Origin: Alectryocaccobium sp964389285
GTDB lineage: Bacteria > Bacillota > Clostridia > Lachnospirales > Lachnospiraceae
NCBI GenBank assembly: GCA_964389285.1
Contig: CAYMCZ010000002.1
Coordinates: forward strand, 124,001-188,000
DNA: 64,000 bases
Direction: 5' to 3'
Notes under the pieces: generated by a model
Told to the model about the DNA's origin: nothing
Database searches by the model: none
What the model saw: the letters and a program-made list of their open reading frames with translations, nothing else
Program-made: the position numbers and the translations under genes
In this document: piece after piece, positions 8,100-17,280 of the stretch
Numbering within the stretch: position 1 is the first letter of the stretch
Layout: each line of letters opens with the position of its first letter

Positions 8100-9902
8100 C
8101 TATGCCGCAGCAAACTGACTGTTGTACAATTCGGCATAAAAGCCGTCCTTTGCGAGCAGTTCCTCGTGGGTTCCCTGCTCTATTATGTCTCCGTCTTTCA
8201 TCACAAGTATGATATCGGCATTTTTTATTGTGGAAAGCCTGTGGGCAATCACAAATGCCGTCCTGCCTGTCGAAAGAGAATCCATTGCTTTTTGTATGAC
8301 GAGCTCCGTTCTGGTATCGACCGAAGAAGTCGCCTCATCAAGTATCAGAAGGGGCGAATCTTTTATCATGGCTCTTGCGATAGTAAGCTGCTGTTTCTGT
8401 CCTGCCGAAAGATTCAAAGCTTCGTTGATCACAGTGTCATATCTTTCCGGAAGCGTCGAAACAAAATGCTCCAGTCCGACAGCCTTGCATACCCGATCCA
8501 GATCCTCATCCGTAACTCCTTCTTTATTATATATCAGGTTTTCCCTTATGGTTCCGTCGAAAAGCCAGGTATCCTGAAGTATCATATCAAAGAGATCATG
8601 TACTTTTTCTCTTTGCATATCCATGATAGAGACTCCGTCTATCCTGATGTCGCCCTGATTCAGGTCATAGAACCGCATCAGGAGGTTGACTATAGTTGTT
8701 TTGCCCGCCCCGGTCGGTCCGACAATGGCCACTTTTTGTCCGGCCTTAAGCGAAACGGAAAAATCGTGTATGATAACTTTATCGGGCGTATATCCGAATC
8801 TTACGTGATCGAACTCGACGTCTCCTTTTATCTTTCCCGATTCAAGCGTTTTTGTTTTCCCATCTTCCGAAGGCATTTCTTCTTCTCCCAGAAATTCAAA
8901 GACACGCTTTGAAGCGGCCGAAGCCTGCTGAACCGAAACCATGGCCTGGGAAATAATGGTTAGGGGCTGGGAAAACATCTTAGCGTAAATGACAAAAGCT
9001 ATTATGGTTCCGAGCGTAACCGCCGAGCTTCCCGCAACTATAAGCGAAACACCGACTATGAAAATAAGTGCGTATGCCAGATTTCCCACAAAGCCCATCA
9101 TTGGCATCATCATTCCCGAAAGCCACTGTGATTTCCAGTTGCTCTCGAAAAGCTTGTCGTTTGTTTTGCTGAATATTTCGTTTTCCTTTTCTTTGGCTCC
9201 GAAGGATTTAACTATTTTATGATTTGTATATACTTCTTCGACCTGCCCGTTCATTTCTCCCAGATGAACCTGCTTTCTGTTGAAATATTTCTGGGACTTT
9301 TTCATTATGACCGACATAAATATAAAGCCTATCACCGAGCTTCCTATCGTCACAAGGGCTAGCAGCCAGTTTGACCCAAACATTTTTACGGTAACTCCCG
9401 CAAAGAGTGCCAAAGCTCCTATAAGATTGGCCGTGCTTTGGGCGAGAGTCTGGCTTATGATATCTACATCGTTTGTAACTCTCGATAAGATATCTCCTTT
9501 TGAAGTTCTGTCAAAATAGGACAGGGGCAGCTTATTGATTTTAAGATTAATGTTTGTTCTGAGCCTGCGCGTAGTTTTTTGCGTAACGGTTGCCATGATA
9601 AACTGCTGCAGATAATTCAGCGTCGCTCCCACGGCATAAATTATCACCAGCGTAATGGCAATCTCTCCCACGCTGCCGATATCGATTCCTTTCATCAGAC
9701 TGGCCGTAATTATATTCATAAGTTCACTGATCTTTTCAGGGCCGATGATGCTTGCCATTGCGCCGGCGATTCCGCAGGCTATCGCTATCACGACAAAGGG
9801 CATGTCCCGTTTCATGAATTTAAAAAGCTTCCCGAGCGATCTCATATCCGCTTTTTCACCCGGAGCCATATATCTTTTTCCGTGTCCTCCCATTGGCGGC
9901 AT
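8100..9902 (-). CDS. ABC exporter half-transporter with consensus Walker B Glu
   Basis: A 600-residue ABC export protein: six hydrophobic segments in the first 330 residues, then an ATPase domain with GPTGAGKTT (Walker A), LSAGQ (degenerate signature, Ala for Gly), LLILDEATSSVD (Walker B with catalytic Glu) and IAHRLST (H-loop His). The partner gene upstream has the complementary pattern, so the pair should form a heterodimer with one consensus and one degenerate ATP site. Substrate unknown; multidrug or lipid export is typical of the type. The start is one base after the partner's stop codon, with AGGAGG nine bases upstream. Confidence 0.93.
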   Translation of the reverse strand: MPPMGGHGKRYMAPGEKADMRSLGKLFKFMKRDMPFVVIAIACGIAGAMASIIGPEKISELMNIITASLMKGIDIGSVGEIAITLVIIYAVGATLNYLQQFIMATVTQKTTRRLRTNINLKINKLPLSYFDRTSKGDILSRVTNDVDIISQTLAQSTANLIGALALFAGVTVKMFGSNWLLALVTIGSSVIGFIFMSVIMKKSQKYFNRKQVHLGEMNGQVEEVYTNHKIVKSFGAKEKENEIFSKTNDKLFESNWKSQWLSGMMMPMMGFVGNLAYALIFIVGVSLIVAGSSAVTLGTIIAFVIYAKMFSQPLTIISQAMVSVQQASAASKRVFEFLGEEEMPSEDGKTKTLESGKIKGDVEFDHVRFGYTPDKVIIHDFSVSLKAGQKVAIVGPTGAGKTTIVNLLMRFYDLNQGDIRIDGVSIMDMQREKVHDLFDMILQDTWLFDGTIRENLIYNKEGVTDEDLDRVCKAVGLEHFVSTLPERYDTVINEALNLSAGQKQQLTIARAMIKDSPLLILDEATSSVDTRTELVIQKAMDSLSTGRTAFVIAHRLSTIKNADIILVMKDGDIIEQGTHEELLAKDGFYAELYNSQFAAA

Positions 9903-9903
9903 A

Positions 9904-11652
9904 TTACAATTCCTCCTGTGAAAGCTGTGAAAGTGCTATCTCTTTATAGACGGCACAGTTTTCGAGCAACTCATCATGCTTTCCGCTGCCGACGATCCTT
10001 CCGCCGTCCAAAACTATGATGCGGTCGGCATTTTTGATCGTTCCTATGCGCTGCGCAATTATTATTACCGTAGTATCTTTCATGTTTTCTTTGATGGCTT
10101 TTCTGACCATCATATCCGTCTTATAATCAAGGGCTGAAAACGTGTCATCGAATATTACTATCTCGGCTTCTTTAAAAACCGCCCTCGCTATCGAAAACCT
10201 CTGCTTCTGTCCTCCGGAAAAGTTTGTTCCACCCTGAGCTACTCTCGAATGAATCCCTTTTTCAAGCTCAAAGACAAAATCCGCGTTGGCTACCCGAAGC
10301 GCCTTTTCTATGCGCGGATCGTCATCCGATATCGCTTCTTTGCATCCGTAAGTGACGTTTGATTTGATATCTCCGCTGAAAAGTATCGCCTGCTGAGGAG
10401 CTATCGATATCTTTTTCTCAAGCTGCTCTTCCGTATAATCTTTCAAATCGCATCCGTCCAGAAGAATCTGTCCCGCCGTGGCGTCGTAAAACCTCGGAAT
10501 CAGATTGACAAGCGTAGATTTGCCCGAACCGGTTGCGCCTATTATGGCAAATGTTTCGCCTCTGTCAATCTTAAAACTGATATCCTTAATACACGGCTCC
10601 GACGAGTCTTTGTAAGCAAACGAAACATTTTTAAACTCAAGAGTTCCTTTAAGCTGTGTTGAAACTTCATTGTCTTTATAAACGATACTGCTTTGCGTAC
10701 TTAAAACCTCGCTGATACGCCGGGCCGAAACAAGTGCCCTCGGAAGCAGGATGAAAATGACAACAAGCATCATAAATGACATAACGACCATGAGCGCGTA
10801 TTGGGTAAACGCCGTCATATTTCCCATCTGAACCGCTTTTCCCATGAGAGGCGTATCTTCTATTACATATGCGCCCAGCCAGTATATCGCAAGTGTCAGT
10901 CCGCTCATGCAAAGCTGAAGCACCGGAAGCATAAGTCCCATGGCCCGCATCGCAAAGAGCTGTGTCTTCATGACGTCTTTATTCACTTGTTCGAATTTAA
11001 CTTCCTGATAGTCTTCGGCGTTAAATGCGCGCACGACCCTCACGCCCGAAATGTTTTCCCTTGCTATGTCGTTTAAATTATCGGTCAGCGTCTGCAGTCT
11101 TTTGAATCGGGGATAACAAAGCGCTATAAGTATAAGTATAAGACCTCCCATGATACAGACTGTGACAACGGTAGCCATGGTCCACTCCATGCTGGTGGAA
11201 GAAATTTTGGCTATGGCCCAGATGGCGGTAACCGGGGCTTTTATGATTATCATAAGACCCATTGCCGTAAGAGTCTGAATCTGCACAACGTCATTTGTAG
11301 TTCGTGTGATAAGACTCGGAACGGTAAATCTGTTTATCTCGGCATCGCCGAATCCCGTGATTTTATCAAAGAGACGCAGTCTCAATGTTTTCGCTAAATT
11401 CGCGGCTACGTTTGCTCCCAAAAAACCGCAGACCATTGCGGCTCCCATGCTTCCTACGGCACATAAAATCATCATGCCGCCGTTGTATCCGACGGCAGGC
11501 ATATCCGGATCCCCCTCCGCGACAAGCTGAGCCAGCTTCTGAGTAAAATCCGGCATCTTTAATTCCAAAAACACCTGAAAGAAAACCAGGAGCGCAACCA
11601 GACAAATAAATGTCACGTCCTTTTTTTTCAGGTTTTTAAATACACTGACCAT
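9904..11652 (-). CDS. ABC exporter half-transporter with degenerate catalytic site
   Basis: A 582-residue ABC export protein with a membrane domain and an ATPase domain: Walker A GATGSGKST, a normal signature FSGGQKQR, but IVIFDDTFSALD (Asp where the catalytic Glu should be) and IIAQRIGT (Gln for the H-loop His). This matches the degenerate half of heterodimeric exporters such as TM287/288 and BmrCD. It is the first gene of a two-gene operon with the next half-transporter, led by CCGGAGGGAAAT before the ATG. Confidence 0.94.
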   Translation of the reverse strand: MVSVFKNLKKKDVTFICLVALLVFFQVFLELKMPDFTQKLAQLVAEGDPDMPAVGYNGGMMILCAVGSMGAAMVCGFLGANVAANLAKTLRLRLFDKITGFGDAEINRFTVPSLITRTTNDVVQIQTLTAMGLMIIIKAPVTAIWAIAKISSTSMEWTMATVVTVCIMGGLILILIALCYPRFKRLQTLTDNLNDIARENISGVRVVRAFNAEDYQEVKFEQVNKDVMKTQLFAMRAMGLMLPVLQLCMSGLTLAIYWLGAYVIEDTPLMGKAVQMGNMTAFTQYALMVVMSFMMLVVIFILLPRALVSARRISEVLSTQSSIVYKDNEVSTQLKGTLEFKNVSFAYKDSSEPCIKDISFKIDRGETFAIIGATGSGKSTLVNLIPRFYDATAGQILLDGCDLKDYTEEQLEKKISIAPQQAILFSGDIKSNVTYGCKEAISDDDPRIEKALRVANADFVFELEKGIHSRVAQGGTNFSGGQKQRFSIARAVFKEAEIVIFDDTFSALDYKTDMMVRKAIKENMKDTTVIIIAQRIGTIKNADRIIVLDGGRIVGSGKHDELLENCAVYKEIALSQLSQEEL

Positions 11653-11756
11653 ATTTCCCTCCGGTTTATATGATATCTTCTCGTAATACAGATGCGGTAA
11701 TTATCTGTTAATGTTAAATTGTAATTCAAAAAAAAAGTCTCTGTCAAGAGATTTGA

Positions 11757-11796
11757 GCCTGAATTGACCCGACTTGGCCTGAATTGTCTCAAATTG
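11757..11796. repeat. Two tandem imperfect 20-bp repeats in a divergent promoter region
   Basis: The 20-mers at 11757-11776 and 11777-11796 both start GCCTGAATTG and end TTG; 15 of 20 positions agree. The 20-bp period is close to two helical turns. They lie between the ABC exporter operon (leftward) and the secreted peptidase gene (rightward), 25 bases before the latter's -35. A binding site for a regulator of either operon is possible. Confidence 0.5.
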
Positions 11797-11820
11797 TACT
11801 AAAGTATACCGTCAATACGC

Positions 11821-11849
11821 TTGACTATGTTTTTTTTCGGCTGTATAAT
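11821..11849 (+). promoter_or_regulatory. Strong promoter of the secreted peptidase gene
   Basis: TTGACT (11821-11826), a 17-base spacer, and a perfect TATAAT (11844-11849). The expected transcript start is near 11856, about 20 bases before the ATG at 11877, just upstream of the AAGGAG ribosome site. Confidence 0.8.
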
Positions 11850-11876
11850 TACAAAAGTAGCAAAAAGGAGTGTATA

Positions 11877-13916
11877 ATGCATTACAACAAATTAATAAAG
11901 CCTTTAGCGATAATTATATCATCTGTTATGTTGACATCCGCCTTTCCCGTAATGGCCGGCGACATCACTTCGTCAGAAACCGTATCCACGGATACTTCCA
12001 AAACGGTTTCCGGAAGCGAGGACGTCGTTTCAGGCTCCGGTGAGATACAGGACGGATCAGATGAATCCGGAGAGGACGGCGATATCTCATCAGAAAACAC
12101 GGACGAAACTTCTTCCGATATCGATGACGTATCTTCCTCTTCATCAGAAGACGAAAATAAAAACATCTTATCCGAATCTTCGGATATTTCAACAGAAAAC
12201 ACGGCAGAACCCACCGAAACTCCCACGCCCACGCCGGAGGCGACTCCGACGCCCGCTCCGGTGCTTTTCGGAGACAGTACAAATATAAACTCCAAATATT
12301 ATGTCAGGGAAAAAAACATTTCTGCCGAAAAACTTCCGAATGCTTATTCGGCGGTCACGTATATCACTGACAAAGGATATTCCATGTCTTTTGCCTGCTC
12401 TGTGGTCGGCGTTCTTATCGGCGGCGATACGGGCTGCATAGTTTCCGATATAAAGGTTCCGGATGACAGCTCTCTTTCTGTCGTTCTGGATGATATTCTC
12501 GACAAACTCAAAGAATCCAAAGCATGTTCGGGGCTGGCCGACATAGAGTCAATAACATCTGCTTTCTATAAGTATTACTTTAATCTTTCAGACGAAACCG
12601 CGGAAAAATTCGGATACTCTTCAGTTACGGAGCTCACCAAAGCAGAAGTAACACGACGTATTTTGTATGCTCAGACACTGTTCTGTTCCGTGCAGAATGC
12701 CGTTGTTGACAAGATGTATTCCTACACCTCCGAAGACATCAGAGCCTCTTATAAAAGGATTGAAAAAGAAAAGTATTATATCAAAAACGTCAAACTCTCG
12801 ATATACGAAGAAGCGAACGCTTCCTCGGCCATCACAGGCAGGGCTCTTAAGGGAGATCTTGTCTATAAATTAAAAGAATGTGAAAACAATTGGTATTATA
12901 TCGAATCCGGCGACGTGAGGGGCTTCGTAAAAAGACAGGCTCTTGTTTCGGCTGTTTCGGACGGATACGAAGGCGGCGAATCATACAGCCGGGCAGAGAC
13001 CGTCATTCCCTTAAAAGATAATAAAGCCGCTGATTTCGTTACGACTACGGTATACAACTTCGGAACGGAAGCCTCAAATGAACTTATATCGGCTTCATCG
13101 GACAACTATCCGGCAGCAGGCCTCTCAAATACAAACTGGATAAAAAGCCTTCTTTATTCTTTTGATATTATTTCCGAAAGCACTGCGGATACCGGGACCG
13201 TCCTATCCTCATTTGAGAGAGACTCGGATCCATACGCCGTAAAATGCGGTTACATCGTATCATACAAGCCTGAGAACACCGAAGACATCGTCTTATATGC
13301 CGTGCCCCGCGAGGACGGCAAATTCACGACGGTTGACAAAGAAGGCAGGCTTCAAAAAGAAACCGAAATAAAACCGGAACAGATCCTTAAAATATATGAC
13401 CTTAACAAACCCGAAACGGTTCACAATATTCCGTATTATTGCATGAGCGATTTTACGGATATAGCTTATGATGAAGACAGCGTTGCTTTCAGCGGATGCG
13501 GCATTACCTCTTTTTCAATGCTTGCTTCTTATTTGTCGGATTCCGTCATAAGTCCCCGTGACGCCGCTGTTGTTGCCATGGATATAGGTGCTAATACGGT
13601 TAAAAGCTGGGCTTCTTTCGCAAGGCTTGCGGCTTACTACTCGGTAGACGCGCCGGATCAACACACCGGTCCTCTTTTCGGCGGCTCCGCACAGGGTATT
13701 TTCGATGCCCTTTATAACGGAAATATCGTTATAGTCAGTGTTACCAACGGATATTTTAACCCGTCCGGACGCGGACACTACTTTATTCTCTCGGGTATAT
13801 CCGATACCGGCGAATTATATGTCAATGACCCTTCGACCATACTGAACCTGCCTGTTCCTTTCAGTCAGGATATCGTGATACCTCACGTGAAGCAGTATTG
13901 GGTGTTTGAGGTTTGA
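11877..13916 (+). CDS. Secreted SH3b and C39-like cysteine peptidase family protein
   Basis: A 679-residue exported protein. It has a signal peptide (IKPLAIIISSVMLTSAFPVMA), a Ser/Asp/Glu-rich linker (about 30-105), a Thr/Pro spacer (TPTPTPEATPTP), a domain of unknown type, an SH3b-like domain (about 300-360; IYEEAN...GDLVYKLKE...GFVKRQAL), and a C-terminal papain-like C39 domain. Candidate catalytic residues: Cys541 (SGCGITSFSML), His634 (GRGHYFILSG), Asp651 (VNDPS). No LPXTG signal is seen. I start at 11877 rather than 11784 because AAAAAGGAG precedes that ATG and the promoter lies between. A role in the cell envelope is likely; the substrate is unknown. Confidence 0.82.
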   Translation: MHYNKLIKPLAIIISSVMLTSAFPVMAGDITSSETVSTDTSKTVSGSEDVVSGSGEIQDGSDESGEDGDISSENTDETSSDIDDVSSSSSEDENKNILSESSDISTENTAEPTETPTPTPEATPTPAPVLFGDSTNINSKYYVREKNISAEKLPNAYSAVTYITDKGYSMSFACSVVGVLIGGDTGCIVSDIKVPDDSSLSVVLDDILDKLKESKACSGLADIESITSAFYKYYFNLSDETAEKFGYSSVTELTKAEVTRRILYAQTLFCSVQNAVVDKMYSYTSEDIRASYKRIEKEKYYIKNVKLSIYEEANASSAITGRALKGDLVYKLKECENNWYYIESGDVRGFVKRQALVSAVSDGYEGGESYSRAETVIPLKDNKAADFVTTTVYNFGTEASNELISASSDNYPAAGLSNTNWIKSLLYSFDIISESTADTGTVLSSFERDSDPYAVKCGYIVSYKPENTEDIVLYAVPREDGKFTTVDKEGRLQKETEIKPEQILKIYDLNKPETVHNIPYYCMSDFTDIAYDEDSVAFSGCGITSFSMLASYLSDSVISPRDAAVVAMDIGANTVKSWASFARLAAYYSVDAPDQHTGPLFGGSAQGIFDALYNGNIVIVSVTNGYFNPSGRGHYFILSGISDTGELYVNDPSTILNLPVPFSQDIVIPHVKQYWVFEV

Positions 13917-13973
13917 TAAATCTTTATTAAAAATTTTTCGGCTGTCACTTTATGCCTTTTTTACTAAATAATC

Positions 13974-14756
13974 TCAAAGCTGGTATCGGCAGATATTCAG
14001 TACGTCTTCCAGTGGCAGCCACCCCCCGAACATATCAAGGGCGCTGCCGACGGTAACATCCACCTTTCCTTTTCCGATCTTTTTCAGTTTTTCTATATCC
14101 TCAAGACTTCCCACGCCTCCCGCATACGTAACGGGGAAATCATCAAGCGAAGCAAGAATCCCGACTACATCTTCTTCTATTCCGGCAGCTTTGCCTTCGG
14201 CGTCTGCCGCATGCACCAAAAATTCGTCACAGTATGGTGAAAGCTTTTCCAGAAGCTTTCCGGTCAGCTTTATATCCGTAAACTTCTGCCATCTGTCGGT
14301 CACGATATAATAATCTCCTGCTTTTTTACGACAGCTCAAATCAAGAACCAACCTTTCCCTGCCGACTGCATTCATTATTTTTTTCAGATTATCCTCGTCA
14401 AGCATTCCGTTTTTGAAAACATATGAAGTCACGATTACGTGACTTGCTCCCGCATCCAAAAAACAATAAGCGTTATCCGGCGTTATGCCGCCGCCGACCT
14501 GAAGAGCGTTCGGCCATGCAGCTGTTGCAAGTAACGCCTGCTCTTTCGTTTTTTCGTAATGTTCAGAAGATTTAGGGTTGAGCATGATGACATGCCCTCC
14601 CGTTAGATTCATTTTTTTATAGAGCTTTGCATAGTGAGCCGCGCTCATTTCAGAGACAAAATTTTCTTTTGCAAAGTCATTCTTGTCTTTCAGACTGCCT
14701 CCGATAATCTGTTTCACCCGTCCGTTGTGTATATCAATACAGGGTCGAAATCTCAT
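13974..14756 (-). CDS. hisA: ProFAR isomerase, eukaryote-type HisA
   Basis: A 260-residue (beta/alpha)8 barrel for the Amadori isomerisation of ProFAR to PRFAR in histidine synthesis. The N-terminus RFRPCIDIHNGRVKQIIGG matches the fungal/plant HIS6 subfamily rather than ordinary bacterial HisA (which has PAIDLKDG). Later motifs also fit: NALQVGGGITPDNA, VLDLSCRKK, FLVHAADAEGKAAGI, VTYAGGVGSLEDI. The length matches that subfamily. The gene is isolated from any other his gene in the window. The ATG has GGAG nine bases upstream. Confidence 0.85.
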   Translation of the reverse strand: MRFRPCIDIHNGRVKQIIGGSLKDKNDFAKENFVSEMSAAHYAKLYKKMNLTGGHVIMLNPKSSEHYEKTKEQALLATAAWPNALQVGGGITPDNAYCFLDAGASHVIVTSYVFKNGMLDEDNLKKIMNAVGRERLVLDLSCRKKAGDYYIVTDRWQKFTDIKLTGKLLEKLSPYCDEFLVHAADAEGKAAGIEEDVVGILASLDDFPVTYAGGVGSLEDIEKLKKIGKGKVDVTVGSALDMFGGWLPLEDVLNICRYQL

Positions 14757-14848
14757 AAGAAAACACTCCGTTTCTTGTCAAGTGCTGATTATATTTTTGC
14801 CGTTTTATACAAAATAATTATTACGATTATTTTACTGTTTTACTAATG

Positions 14849-14965
14849 TTATCCACACAAAAATGTTGATAATGTGGAAAACACGGGTTTTTCCCATGAA
14901 AACAGCACTTTCATTTGTGGAAGATCAGGGCAGTTTCAGTTGAAAATGTTAATAAGTGTGTAAAA
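14849..14965. other. Cluster of DnaA-box-like 9-mers
   Basis: Within 117 bases: TTATCCACA (14849-14857, perfect DnaA box, plus strand), TTTTCCACA (minus, 14881-14873), TTTTACACA (minus, 14965-14957), and one weaker TCTTCCACA (minus, 14924-14916). The first three fit TTWTNCACA. The region 14757-15022 between hisA and parC holds no gene. No dnaA or dnaN is nearby, so this is not obviously oriC; a DnaA-titration or DnaA-regulated promoter region is possible. Confidence 0.5.
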
Positions 14966-15022
14966 ATATAAAAACCATAGAAAGTATAGCCGTATTTCGT
15001 CAAAGCAGGCATTGATTAATTA

Positions 15023-17260
15023 TCACACTCTTATTTTAACACCTTTCTGCCCCCTGCTGCCGAGTTTTATTTTATTCAGGGAGACGGTTTTTTCTTTGTA
15101 TTCCAAAGTTCTCTCTATACGTCCCGCCGCAAGATAAGCCCCGGCAAGCTTTTCTCCTTCGCCGAGCTTCATTCCTTTTACTCCGATGGCTCCTTTTTTC
15201 TTGACAGGGATATCGTTCAGGGTAAATCTCAGGAAATATCCGTTTTCCGAAATCAGGATCATATAGTCGTAAGGGGCTTCGGCTTCCACGAGTATGAGCG
15301 CGTCGTCTTCGGTAAGCTTCGTCGCCGATATCGTCTTTCTGGAAACGTCAAACTCTGCTCCCTCGACTGCTTTTACAAGTCCCGAGCGTGTCGCAAAAAT
15401 CAGACGATCGTTTCTGATAACAGATATCGCATCCATGTAAAGTATCTGCTCCGTCTCGGTGCTGTAAGAAGAAATATTGTCAAGCGGCGTGCCTTTGTCG
15501 CGAAGTTTGCCCATGGGAACGGCCGAAACCTTGACGGTGTGCATGTTTCCCGTGTCTGTAAATACGCAGATCCTGTCGGACGTAAAGCATCTTATGACAT
15601 ACCTGAAATCATTGTCCGCAGCCGTCCTGTTTCGCTCATATACGGAAGGATCAATGCATTTTATATATCCGAAGCGATCCACCAAAACCACTACCTCCAT
15701 ATCCTGTACGGGGGCTTCTTCGATCTCGACAGCCTCCGCGGTATATATCAGGGTCTTTCTGGGCCGTCCGTATTCTTTTTTGATGGCAAGCAGATCCTCT
15801 TTTATCACACACGCCATGGAATCATAATTGTTCAGAATATCTTCGTATTCTTCTATTTTCTTTAACGTCTCTTCAAATTCTTTTTGGAGCGCAAGTATCT
15901 CAAGTCCGATGAGGCGATAAAGGCGCATCTCCAAAATAGCCGTCGCCTGTCTTTGAGTAAAGCAAAGCCGGGCCGCTTCGGTTTTACTGGCTTTCTTTTT
16001 GAATTTAATACCGTCCGTGACTCCCATGGTAAGGCAGTCCTTAACCATCTGGGCATTTTTGCTGCCGCGTATTATTTCTATGATAAGATCTATGATATCA
16101 CAGGCTTTTATAAGGCCTTCCTGTATTTCTTTTTTTTCAAGCAGCGTACCGAGCAGACTCTGATACTTTCTGGTGGCAAGCTCTATCCTGAAATCCATAT
16201 GCTGCTCGATTATCTTTTTCAGTCCCATTGTTTCGGGGCGTCCCCCGCACACCGAAAGCATGTTAACGCTGAAAGTATCTTCAAGCCGCGTCTTTTTATA
16301 AAGCAGATTTTTGAGTTTTTCGGTATCGGATCCTTTTTTTAATTCCAGGACTATACGAATCCCCTCTTTGGACGACTGGTTTGAAATATCCGTGATCTCG
16401 GGAGCCTTTTTGCTCTCAACCAGATCAGCCACGTCATTTAAAAATTTGCCGATATTCGCGCCTATCATGGTATATGGAATCTCTGAAATAACCAGAGCTT
16501 CCCTGCCGCCTTTGTGCTTTTCGATCTCGATCTTCCCTCTGACTTTCAGCTTGCCGACGCCCGTTTCGTAGATTTCGGCCAGATCTTCCTCGTTTACCAC
16601 TTCTCCTCCGGTGGGAAAATCAGGACCTTTTATGTGCTGCATGAGCTGTTCCGTGGTTATTTCGTAATTATCCATGTAGGCAAGCACCGCATCGCAGACT
16701 TCTCCAAGATTATGAGGAGGAATGCTCGTTACCATGCCGACTGCTATACCGTCCGCCCCGTTTACCAGAATATTCGGCACCCGCACCGGGAGCACCGAAG
16801 GTTCTTTTTCCGTTTCGTCAAAATTCGGTATATAGTCCACTACGTTGAGATTCAGGTCTTTAAGATATACATCCTGCGTGATCTTTTGAAGCCGGGCCTC
16901 GGTATAGCGCATTGCCGCCGCACTGTCGCCTTCGATGGAGCCGAAATTTCCGTGTCCGTCAACAAGCGGCTGTCCTTTTTTGAATTCCTGAGCCATAACG
17001 ACAAGCGCTTCATATATGGAACTGTCGCCATGAGGGTGATACTTACCCATGGTATCGCCTACTATACGGGCGCATTTACGGTAAGGTTTGTCATGAAGCG
17101 TCCCAAGCTCATGCATGTCAAAGAGCGTACGTCTCTGTACCGGCTTAAGACCGTCCCGTATATCCGGCAGCGCACGTGAAACTATTACGCTCATTGCATA
17201 ATCTATATAAGCTTTTTTCATCAATTCAGAATATTCTGTCCTGATTATTTTCTCTTCCAT
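15023..17260 (-). CDS. parC: DNA topoisomerase IV subunit A (ParC; GyrA-like)
   Basis: A 745-residue type IIA topoisomerase DNA-cleavage subunit. Catalytic Tyr119 is in MRYTEARL; the quinolone-resistance region is HPHGDSSIYEALV (75-87). The C-terminal beta-pinwheel is shorter than in most GyrA, and no clear GyrA box is seen; the protein ends GSRGQKGVKIRV. With the adjacent parE this is better read as topoisomerase IV than as gyrase, but the paralogue decision needs the second copy elsewhere in the genome. Ribosome site GCGAGGATATT. Confidence 0.85.
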   Translation of the reverse strand: MEEKIIRTEYSELMKKAYIDYAMSVIVSRALPDIRDGLKPVQRRTLFDMHELGTLHDKPYRKCARIVGDTMGKYHPHGDSSIYEALVVMAQEFKKGQPLVDGHGNFGSIEGDSAAAMRYTEARLQKITQDVYLKDLNLNVVDYIPNFDETEKEPSVLPVRVPNILVNGADGIAVGMVTSIPPHNLGEVCDAVLAYMDNYEITTEQLMQHIKGPDFPTGGEVVNEEDLAEIYETGVGKLKVRGKIEIEKHKGGREALVISEIPYTMIGANIGKFLNDVADLVESKKAPEITDISNQSSKEGIRIVLELKKGSDTEKLKNLLYKKTRLEDTFSVNMLSVCGGRPETMGLKKIIEQHMDFRIELATRKYQSLLGTLLEKKEIQEGLIKACDIIDLIIEIIRGSKNAQMVKDCLTMGVTDGIKFKKKASKTEAARLCFTQRQATAILEMRLYRLIGLEILALQKEFEETLKKIEEYEDILNNYDSMACVIKEDLLAIKKEYGRPRKTLIYTAEAVEIEEAPVQDMEVVVLVDRFGYIKCIDPSVYERNRTAADNDFRYVIRCFTSDRICVFTDTGNMHTVKVSAVPMGKLRDKGTPLDNISSYSTETEQILYMDAISVIRNDRLIFATRSGLVKAVEGAEFDVSRKTISATKLTEDDALILVEAEAPYDYMILISENGYFLRFTLNDIPVKKKGAIGVKGMKLGEGEKLAGAYLAAGRIERTLEYKEKTVSLNKIKLGSRGQKGVKIRV

Positions 17261-17280
17261 AATATCCTCGCTTTAATATT

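Noticed and set aside
14849..14965. oriC
   Set aside because: DnaA-box-like sites occur, but no dnaA, dnaN, recF or rpmH is adjacent, and the adjacent topoisomerase genes look like parC/parE.
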